NCBI GenBank assembly: GCA_934167685.1
Contig: CAKPLQ010000046.1
Span: forward strand, 1-9,695
Length of the DNA stretch: 9,695 bases
Source: an uncultured Clostridia bacterium
GTDB lineage: Bacteria > Bacillota > Clostridia > TANB77 > CAG-508
Direction: 5' to 3'
Below the pieces are notes generated by a model that saw only the letters and a list, made by a program, of their open reading frames with translations, did no database searches and had not been told where the DNA came from. Every line of letters starts with the position of its first letter. The first letter of the stretch is position 1. The translations under genes and the position numbers were made by a program. This document shows positions 1 to 5,877 of this stretch, piece after piece.

Positions 1-980
1 ACTGGTGTTTCTGTTGGTGCTGTTGATGATGAACCTGATGTCTTTGGTGCATCTTCTATTCCTGTCTCATATTTTCCTACATAAAATCCTCCATTTTGAT
101 ATACACTTTTTAACATTTTTTGTTTTAACGCTGTATATTGTTCACTTGTTAATCCTGTTGCTGCATCTTTTGAATATTCATCTTTATAAATCGTTCCATT
201 TCTATAAGCATTTGTATATGTGTGTAAATCTGTTTCTATTGCTGTATATTCATTTTCTGTAAAATCTTTTATAGCTAATCCAGCTGTTGGGTAAACCTCT
301 TCTATCATTGGTACTTCTACCCATACATATTGGTTTCCTGTACTGTCTTGGATTGTTAATCCATTTTCTAATGTCGTTCCATCTATTTTTGTAAATCCTG
401 TTGGTAAATATGGGTTTGTTGTTTTTGGCTTTTTACTTGTTACTGTTGTTGAACCTGCATTTGCCTCTTCTCCTGGTTGTTTTGGCTCTGCTGTTATGCT
501 TACTCCTATATTTGTGCTTAAATCCTCTTTTGTTTCATCTATTGGCGTTTTCAACAATTCCACCGTTACTGTTAATTCTGTTGTTGCTCCTGCTTTTAAT
601 GTTGTGTCTTCTATTTTGCATCTTACTTCAAAATAATCTTCATTTGAACTTGTTGCTTTTGCTGTTAAATCTGCTGACAAATCTTGACTTGAATTTTGCA
701 CTGTAAATGTTGCTGTGGCTGTATCTCCTTTGGCTGTCAATCCCTCTACATTCATTGTTCCTTCTGTTCTTTTACTTGTATCTATTGTTGCTGTCGTTGT
801 TCCTTTTCCTCCTGTTGTTGGCTCTCCTACAAATTGCACTACAAAATTTGTTTGATTTGCTTGTGATTTTGACGTTCCATTTATTTTTAATGTTACATTT
901 GTTATTGCCGCATATGCTATTGCTACTAATATTACTGCTAATAGCAACACTCCTCCTACTATCCTGTTGGTATTTCTCAT
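1..980 (-). CDS. Secreted/anchored surface protein with SUMF1-like C-terminal domain start (partial, runs off left edge)
   Basis: The reading frame is open from ATG at 980 to the window edge without a stop, giving 326 visible residues. Start support: a GAGGAGG-type ribosome site (complement of 991-998) about 10 nt upstream. Residues 1-26 are a signal/anchor: basic MRNTNR, a hydrophobic stretch at about 8-25, then AYA-A, a plausible cleavage site. Residues 30-165 are a Thr/Ser/Lys-rich beta-type region reminiscent of TasA/camelysin-like or Ig-like extracellular modules. A linker (166-190) follows. Residues 193-308 carry GLTIQD, YVWVEVP and GGFYVGKYETG, a pattern I associate with the start of SUMF1/formylglycine-generating-enzyme-like (C-type-lectin-fold) domains in clostridial surface proteins; the catalytic part, if any, is outside. 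A Ser/Thr/Pro tract (311-326) begins at the edge. Probable role: exported cell-surface or adhesion-type protein; function inferred only. It has its own promoter. Confidence 0.85.
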   Translation of the reverse strand, partial: MRNTNRIVGGVLLLAVILVAIAYAAITNVTLKINGTSKSQANQTNFVVQFVGEPTTGGKGTTTATIDTSKRTEGTMNVEGLTAKGDTATATFTVQNSSQDLSADLTAKATSSNEDYFEVRCKIEDTTLKAGATTELTVTVELLKTPIDETKEDLSTNIGVSITAEPKQPGEEANAGSTTVTSKKPKTTNPYLPTGFTKIDGTTLENGLTIQDSTGNQYVWVEVPMIEEVYPTAGLAIKDFTENEYTAIETDLHTYTNAYRNGTIYKDEYSKDAATGLTSEQYTALKQKMLKSVYQNGGFYVGKYETGIEDAPKTSGSSSTAPTETP

Positions 981-1010
981 TTTTAAATTTTCCTCCTCTT
1001 TCTTTTGTTT

Positions 1011-1042
1011 TTAACAGTCAAGTAGAGTATTTGGACTGTTAA
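1011..1042 (-). promoter_or_regulatory. Leader dyad upstream of the surface-protein gene
   Basis: Arms TTAACAGT (1011-1018) and ACTGTTAA (1035-1042) are perfect complements. Pairing extends inward as CAA/TTG (1019-1021 with 1031-1033) past a one-base bulge. The dyad lies between the predicted start of transcription (about 1054) and the ribosome site, so it could be an mRNA hairpin or a protein operator. No U-run follows in the minus direction, so it is not a standard terminator. Confidence 0.5.
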
Positions 1043-1060
1043 ACTTTATATTCTACCTTT

Positions 1061-1089
1061 ACTATATCATTTCTAGTTTTTACAGTCAA
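1061..1089 (-). promoter_or_regulatory. Sigma-A-type promoter for the surface-protein gene
   Basis: On the minus strand TTGACT (complement of 1084-1089) and TATAGT (complement of 1061-1066) are separated by exactly 17 bp, each one base from consensus. Transcription would start near 1054 and give a leader of about 74 nt containing the 1011-1042 dyad. Confidence 0.75.
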
Positions 1090-1130
1090 TATTTTTTCAA
1101 TTTATTTTATTGTTTTGTGTGTAAAATTTA

Positions 1131-1784
1131 TCATATATTTTTCAATGAAATCATCTTGTCATCAAACTTACTAATCATTTTAGCACAATTAACTAATTCC
1201 TTAGAAGTCTTTTTGTTAACTTCTTGTTCTGTTTTATATTTTACTTTATGTTCAAAACTTGCCCAGAAATCCATTGCAAGAGTTCTAATTTGAATTTCAC
1301 ATTTAACATATATAGTCTTTTGAGACAGTTTAACAGGAACTTCTACAATCATATGATAGCTTGAATATCCACTTGGTTTAGGATTTGTAACATAATCTTT
1401 TTCTTTTAATACATGCACATCAGGAATTTGCTTAACTAAATCTTTAATAAAAAATATGTCATCTTTTAAAGTGCACACTATTCTCATTCCAGCTATATCA
1501 TTAACTTTTTCGATTAAGTTCAAATATGTTTTCTTGTATTTTTTCTTTTCCATTTTTTTTACGATGCTTTTAGGTTCTTTTATTCTTGTATCTATGTGGT
1601 CTATTAAATCATAATTATACATTACTTTAAACTCATCTTTAATTATATTCATTTGTAATTCCAACTGTTTTAAAGCCGAATTGTAAAAAAACATGAGCTT
1701 GTCAAATGGTTCTTCTTTAACGTCTAATTTTTCCTCCTTATTTTCTAAGAAATTTTCAATTATTGTTATTTCATTTTCTCTCAT
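1131..1784 (-). CDS. relP: Small alarmone synthetase, RelP/YwaC-like GTP pyrophosphokinase
   Basis: It transfers pyrophosphate from ATP to GDP/GTP to make (p)ppGpp, the cytosolic stringent-response alarmone. With start M at 1784 it is 217 aa, the normal size of single-domain synthetases. RelA/SpoT synthetase motifs are in order: RIKEPKSIVKKM (67-78), DIAGMRIVC (96-104), the guanine-binding loop around KPSGYSSYH (136-144), EIQIRT with the catalytic-type Glu (163-168), and MDFWASFEHKVKYK (171-184). No HD hydrolase, TGS or ACT domain is present, so it should only synthesise. The KDYVTNPKPSGY and MDFWASFEHK segments resemble what I recall of B. subtilis YwaC more than YjbM. Start choice: AAGGAG (complement of 1793-1798) sits 8 nt before ATG 1784, whereas the in-frame ATG at 1802 has no ribosome site. 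It is divergent from deoD. I see no good -35/-10 for it and no terminator after it. Confidence 0.93.
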   Translation of the reverse strand: MRENEITIIENFLENKEEKLDVKEEPFDKLMFFYNSALKQLELQMNIIKDEFKVMYNYDLIDHIDTRIKEPKSIVKKMEKKKYKKTYLNLIEKVNDIAGMRIVCTLKDDIFFIKDLVKQIPDVHVLKEKDYVTNPKPSGYSSYHMIVEVPVKLSQKTIYVKCEIQIRTLAMDFWASFEHKVKYKTEQEVNKKTSKELVNCAKMISKFDDKMISLKNI

Positions 1785-1885
1785 ACCCCAAACTCCTTCC
1801 ATAATTTGCTTGGTAATTTTATAACGCTAGTTTATATGTTTTTTGTTATGAAAGTATTCCTGATTTGTGTTTTTTGTGTGAATTG

Positions 1886-1914
1886 TTGAAATTGTATTTT
1901 TTTATTGATATAAT
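1886..1914 (+). promoter_or_regulatory. Sigma-A-type promoter for deoD
   Basis: TTGAAA (1886-1891) and a perfect TATAAT (1909-1914) are separated by 17 bp. Predicted start is near 1921, about 26 nt before the ATG, followed by AAGGAGG at 1933-1939 with 7 nt spacing. The leader is too short for a riboswitch. The rest of the divergent 1785-1946 gap shows no other clear element. Confidence 0.8.
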
Positions 1915-1946
1915 TCAATCAAACTTTAAATTAAGGAGGAATTAAT

Positions 1947-2669
1947 ATGTCTACACCACATAATGAAGCTAATCTAGGCGATATTGCAAAAACAGTTATA
2001 ATGCCAGGCGACCCACTTCGTGCAAAATATATTGCAGAAAATTTTATGACAGATACAAAATTAGTGAATTCAGTTAGGGGTATGTATGCTTATACAGGAA
2101 AGTATAACGGAAAGAAAATTACTGTAATGGCTTCTGGTATGGGAATGCCAAGTATGGGAATTTATTCATATGAATTATATAAATTTTATGATGTTGAAAA
2201 TATTATTCGTATAGGTTCTTGTGGTTCTTATAAACCTGAATTAAAATTATTTGATATAGTTCTTGCAGAAAATACTTTTTCTGAGGGAAATTTTGCTTTA
2301 ACTTTAAATAATGATGATTGCCACATAGTAAGTAGTAATGATGAACTAAACTCTGTTATAATTGATTCTGCTAATAAATTAGGTATAAATATTTTGAAAG
2401 GTAATACCGTTTGTACTGATTGTTTTGATGTCTATATGACAGATGTAAATAAATTTTTGGCTAGAATTCCTGAGGACTTTAACCCTGTTAGTGCTGAAAT
2501 GGAAGCTTTTGCACTATTCTATGTAGCCAAGGTTTTGAATAAAAAAGCTGCTTGCCTTATGAGTGTCGTTGACTCTAAGTACATTAAAGATGTTGCAACA
2601 CCAGAAGAAAGGCAAACTGGGCTTAATAATATGATTAAAGTGGCTTTAGAAAGTAGTATTATATTATAA
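1947..2669 (+). CDS. deoD: Purine nucleoside phosphorylase, DeoD type
   Basis: It cleaves purine (deoxy)ribonucleosides with phosphate to free base and (deoxy)ribose-1-phosphate, in cytosolic nucleoside salvage. The length of 240 aa matches the hexameric trimer-of-dimers family (E. coli DeoD is about 239 aa). Diagnostic residues: His5, phosphate site GDPLRA (21-26, Arg25), Arg44, SGMGMPS (63-69), IRIGSCGS with Arg88 (87-94), ribose site EMEAF (184-188), and the base-protonating Asp209 with the Arg222 partner in PEERQ. In E. coli numbering the last two correspond to D204 and R217; the local sequence is SVVD rather than the E. coli TVSD, but the Asp is kept. Start: AAGGAGG 7 nt upstream of ATG. 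It is monocistronic, with a strong promoter before it and a terminator just after. No other deo gene is in view. Confidence 0.97.
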   Translation: MSTPHNEANLGDIAKTVIMPGDPLRAKYIAENFMTDTKLVNSVRGMYAYTGKYNGKKITVMASGMGMPSMGIYSYELYKFYDVENIIRIGSCGSYKPELKLFDIVLAENTFSEGNFALTLNNDDCHIVSSNDELNSVIIDSANKLGINILKGNTVCTDCFDVYMTDVNKFLARIPEDFNPVSAEMEAFALFYVAKVLNKKAACLMSVVDSKYIKDVATPEERQTGLNNMIKVALESSIIL

Positions 2670-2674
2670 TCTTT

Positions 2675-2713
2675 CAAAAAGAGGAATGTTTTTTATAGCC
2701 ATTCCTCTTTTTG
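2675..2713. terminator. Bidirectional rho-independent terminator between deoD and argS
   Basis: A perfect 14-bp stem is formed by CAAAAAGAGGAATG (2675-2688) and CATTCCTCTTTTTG (2700-2713) with an 11-nt loop. The A/T-rich stem foot supplies a U-run on either strand, serving deoD (stop at 2667-2669) from the left and argS (stop at 2716-2718) from the right. This is the usual arrangement for convergent genes. Confidence 0.9.
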
Positions 2714-2715
2714 CT

Positions 2716-4425
2716 TTACATTTTATCTGGCATCTCAATTCCAAGTAATTCTGCACCTGTTTTCAATATTCTTCCAACAGAATAAGTCAAATATACACGA
2801 GCATCTTGAAGTGTCTTATCATCATTTATAATTTTATTTTCATTATAGAAATTACTATAAGCTTTAGCAACATCAATTAAATATCTTGATAAAATTGATG
2901 GTTCGTTTTTATCTGTAACTTGTACTAAAACATCTTGAAATCCATAAATCAATTTTGCCAATCTAATTGAATATTCATCTTGTAACAATTCTGTATTAAC
3001 TGCTGAAATTTCAGGAACTCCTCCAGCTTTTTCAATAACACTTTTTGTACGTACATAAGTATATTGAATATATGGCCCTGTTTCTCCTTGGAAATTCAAA
3101 ATTGTATCCCAATCAAATATTTCATCTTTTACTCTGCTATTTGCTAAATCATTAAATATTACTGCACCCACTCCAACTTTTTTAGCTACTTCATCTTTGT
3201 TTTCAAGCTCCGGATTTTTTTGTTCTATTATATCTTTAGCTCTTGAAATAGACTCATTTAATAAGTCACTTAGTTTTACACTTGTTCCTTCTCTTGTTGA
3301 CATTTTTCCTGTTGGTAATAATACCATTCCAAAGGCAACATGTTCTAATCCATTGGTATATTTTTCATCTAAACCAAGTAATTTAGCAACTTCAAATACT
3401 TGTTTAAAATGTAGTACTTGTTCATATGATGTTACATATAATGCTTTATCAAAATCATATGTACGAGCTCTATACATAATCGCAGCTAAATCTCTTGTCG
3501 CATATGTTGAAGAACCATTACTTTTTTCTATAATACAAGGTGTAGTTATTCCTTTATCTTCTAAGTCTACAATTCTTGCGCCTTCTGATTCAATTAATTT
3601 TCCGCTCTTCTCTAAAATATCTATAATCTCAGCCATCTTGTCTGAATAAAAAGCCTCTCCATTCCAAGAATCAAATTGGCTCCCCAATATATCATACACT
3701 TTTTGGAATTCTTTTAAACTTAGCTCTCTGAATTTTTGCCAAATTTCTACACAATATTTATCCCCATCTTCAAGTTTCTTAAAGTTATTTCTGCAATTTT
3801 CTAAAACTTGCTCATCTTCTTTACAAGCTTGATTTATTCTTATATAAATTTTAGTTAATTCATCTATTGGATTTTCTTCAATATTATATTCGTTGCCCCA
3901 TAATTTATATCCTTCAATTAGTTTTCCAAATTGTGTTCCATAATCTCCTAGATGATTTATTCCTATTACATTATATCCTAAATATTTATAAATTTTATAT
4001 AAAGCTGCACCTATTACAGTTGAACGCAAGTGTCCTATATGAAATGGTTTTGCTATATTAGGTGCTGAATAATCTATCACTATATTTTTGCCATCTCCAA
4101 TTGTTGATTTTCCATATTCTTTATTTTCAGACATTTCGTTTAATACTTCTTTTACTAATATTTCTTTGTTTATAAAAAAGTTTAAGTATCCGCCTACTAC
4201 TTCAATTTTGGTTATTTGATTTTCATCTACTTTGATATTTTCTTTAATATCATTTGCAATCATTGGTGGTGCTTTGTGTAAATCTTTTGCCAATCTAAAG
4301 CAAGGAAATGCATAATCTCCATTCTCTGACCCCTTTGGCTTTTCTATTGATTTTTTTATTTCTATTTCATCAATATTTACTACTTCTGATATTGCTTTTG
4401 CTATTATGCTTTTAAAATCTATCAT
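2716..4425 (-). CDS. argS: Arginyl-tRNA synthetase
   Basis: It attaches arginine to tRNA-Arg with ATP in the cytosol. It is a complete 569-aa class I enzyme, close to bacterial ArgRS length. Layout: N-terminal tRNA-binding additional domain (1-100, including GSENGDYAFPCF); catalytic Rossmann domain from about 112 with SAPNIAKPFHIGHLRS (120-135, HIGH at 129-132) and NHLGDYGTQFGKL (157-169); TYATRDLAA (307-315); KMSTR (374-378) in the KMSKS position, normal for ArgRS; C-terminal DALR anticodon-binding helical domain from about 450 with GPYIQYTYVR and VAKAYSNFYN, ending in LLGIEMPDKM. The start at 4425 has AAAGGAG (complement of 4434-4440) upstream, which overlaps the cysS stop codon, so the two are likely translationally coupled in one transcript. 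Confidence 0.98.
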   Translation of the reverse strand: MIDFKSIIAKAISEVVNIDEIEIKKSIEKPKGSENGDYAFPCFRLAKDLHKAPPMIANDIKENIKVDENQITKIEVVGGYLNFFINKEILVKEVLNEMSENKEYGKSTIGDGKNIVIDYSAPNIAKPFHIGHLRSTVIGAALYKIYKYLGYNVIGINHLGDYGTQFGKLIEGYKLWGNEYNIEENPIDELTKIYIRINQACKEDEQVLENCRNNFKKLEDGDKYCVEIWQKFRELSLKEFQKVYDILGSQFDSWNGEAFYSDKMAEIIDILEKSGKLIESEGARIVDLEDKGITTPCIIEKSNGSSTYATRDLAAIMYRARTYDFDKALYVTSYEQVLHFKQVFEVAKLLGLDEKYTNGLEHVAFGMVLLPTGKMSTREGTSVKLSDLLNESISRAKDIIEQKNPELENKDEVAKKVGVGAVIFNDLANSRVKDEIFDWDTILNFQGETGPYIQYTYVRTKSVIEKAGGVPEISAVNTELLQDEYSIRLAKLIYGFQDVLVQVTDKNEPSILSRYLIDVAKAYSNFYNENKIINDDKTLQDARVYLTYSVGRILKTGAELLGIEMPDKM

Positions 4426-4439
4426 TGCTCCCTCTCCTT

Positions 4440-5819
4440 TTATATTTTTGAAACTTCAACTCCGTCTTTGGTATCTTTAACTCTATATCCCTTTTCAGTA
4501 ATTAAATCTCTTATTCTATCAGACTCTGCCCAATTCTTATCTTGTCTTGCAATCTTACGTTGTTCAACTAAATCTAAAATCTCTTCTGGGATTTCTTCTT
4601 TTCTTTTTTCTGTAATTTTCAATCCCAAAACAGTATCGAACATCTCTAATAATTTAGCTATTTTAGGTGATTTGTCTTGATATTTTACAGCTTCCCATAC
4701 AGCACTCATTGCAAGAGGCATATTTAAGTCATCATTTATAGCTTGATGGAATTTGTTTTCAATTTCTGCTATAACTTCGTCAGGCACATCAGCATTTCCT
4801 GTTAAATGTTTTTGATATCCATCACGCAATCTTGTTAGTGCTGTGCTTGCAGCTTCTATGCCTTCCCATGTAAAATTCAATTTTCCCTTATAATGACAAG
4901 AAAAATTAAATAATCTATATACTAGTGGGTCATATCCTCTTTTTACAATATCATCTAACAAATAAACATTTCCTAAGCTCTTTGACATTTTTCCACCATT
5001 TATTAATAGATATTCTCCATGCATCCAATAATGTGCTGGTATTTTACCACAAGCACCTTTATTTTGTGCAATTTCATTTTCATGATGTGTTGGTATTAAG
5101 TCAATTCCACCTGTATGTATATCAAATTCTTCTCCTAAATATTTTGTACTCATTGCAGAACATTCTATATGCCATCCTGGATAACTTGGTCCCCATGGGC
5201 TATCCCACTTCATCAAATGGTTTTCTGGTGCTTTTATCCAAAGTGCAAAATCATATGGATTTTTCTTTTCGGGGTCGACTTCTACTCTTGCCCCTGATTT
5301 TTGTTCGTCTAATTTAATTCCTGATAATATTCCATATTCATCTAATTTTGAAACATCAAAATAAATTGCTGTTGATGTTTCATATGCATATCCTCTTTCC
5401 ATTATTTTTTGTACCATTTCAAGCATTTCTTTTATATGGTCTGTAGCTTTACATATAACTTCTGGAGTTTCTACATTTAATCTTTCTAGGTCCCTAAAAA
5501 ATAATTTTGTATAATGTTCTGCTATTTCCATTGGAGTTTTATGCTCTTCTCTAGCTGATTTTAGCATTTTGTCTTCACCTTCATCTCCATCAGAAACAAG
5601 GTGCCCAACATCTGTTATATTCATTACTTGTTTTACTTCATATCCATTATATTCTAGTACACGCCTTAATGTATCTTGAAATAAATTGGTCCTCATATTT
5701 CCTATTGTTGCATCTTTGTATACCGTTGGGCCACAAGAATACATTTTTACTTTTTGAGGTTCAATTGTTTTAAACAATTCTTTCTTTTTTGTCAATGTAT
5801 TGTAAAAGTATATATCCAT
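4440..5819 (-). CDS. cysS: Cysteinyl-tRNA synthetase
   Basis: It charges tRNA-Cys with cysteine in the cytosol. The 459-aa length is typical. The zinc/cysteine site is complete: Cys29 in CGPTVY, Cys220 in GWHIEC, His245 and Glu249 in THHENE. The class I signature reads TIGN (38-41) where CysRS normally has HIGN or HIGH; KMSKS is intact (277-281). ITDVGHLVSDGDEGEDKM (68-85) and YPGWHIECSAMS (213-224) are classic CysRS blocks, and the C-terminal anticodon-binding helical region is present. Start: AAGGAGG (complement of 5827-5833) 7 nt upstream. It lies 53 nt after the PBP gene and 14 nt before argS. No T-box leader fits in the upstream gap, so it is probably transcribed from further upstream or from a promoter inside the PBP gene that I cannot define. 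Confidence 0.98.
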   Translation of the reverse strand: MDIYFYNTLTKKKELFKTIEPQKVKMYSCGPTVYKDATIGNMRTNLFQDTLRRVLEYNGYEVKQVMNITDVGHLVSDGDEGEDKMLKSAREEHKTPMEIAEHYTKLFFRDLERLNVETPEVICKATDHIKEMLEMVQKIMERGYAYETSTAIYFDVSKLDEYGILSGIKLDEQKSGARVEVDPEKKNPYDFALWIKAPENHLMKWDSPWGPSYPGWHIECSAMSTKYLGEEFDIHTGGIDLIPTHHENEIAQNKGACGKIPAHYWMHGEYLLINGGKMSKSLGNVYLLDDIVKRGYDPLVYRLFNFSCHYKGKLNFTWEGIEAASTALTRLRDGYQKHLTGNADVPDEVIAEIENKFHQAINDDLNMPLAMSAVWEAVKYQDKSPKIAKLLEMFDTVLGLKITEKRKEEIPEEILDLVEQRKIARQDKNWAESDRIRDLITEKGYRVKDTKDGVEVSKI

Positions 5820-5840
5820 TATTATGCCTCCTTAATTTAT

Positions 5841-5877
5841 AGTAAACACAGGAAATTTAAAAATTCCTGTGTTTACT
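5841..5877 (-). other. Perfect 14-bp hairpin between the PBP gene and cysS, without U-tract
   Basis: Arms AGTAAACACAGGAA (5841-5854) and TTCCTGTGTTTACT (5864-5877) pair perfectly around a 9-nt loop. The right arm contains the PBP stop codon (5873-5875), and the hairpin ends 7 nt before the cysS ribosome site. Downstream on the minus strand the sequence is ATAAATTAAGG, with no U-run, so it is a weak terminator at best. It may stabilise or process the mRNA ends, or modulate ribosome access to cysS. Confidence 0.7.

Noticed and set aside
5..1042. Three Leu-rich open frames on the plus strand (5-262, 401-706, 707-1042)
   Set aside because: They are antisense shadows of the surface-protein gene, whose minus-strand frame is open throughout with a proper promoter, ribosome site and signal peptide. 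They have Leu-dominated composition and no ribosome sites.
1090..1130. Terminator after the alarmone synthetase gene
   Set aside because: The A/T-rich gap contains no inverted repeat. Readthrough into the surface-protein gene is possible.
1785..1802. Upstream ATG at 1802 as the start of the alarmone synthetase
   Set aside because: No ribosome site precedes it, while the AAGGAG needed for the ATG at 1784 lies inside the extra six codons. The shorter start is preferred.
3197..5317. Plus-strand open frames inside argS and cysS (3197-3649, 3867-4061, 4468-4680, 4925-5317)
   Set aside because: They are fully contained in highly conserved synthetase genes on the other strand, with low-quality composition and no independent start signals.
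5820..5872. T-box or other amino-acid riboswitch before cysS
   Set aside because: The gap is only 53 nt and holds one simple hairpin; no T-box conserved sequence or specifier stem fits.
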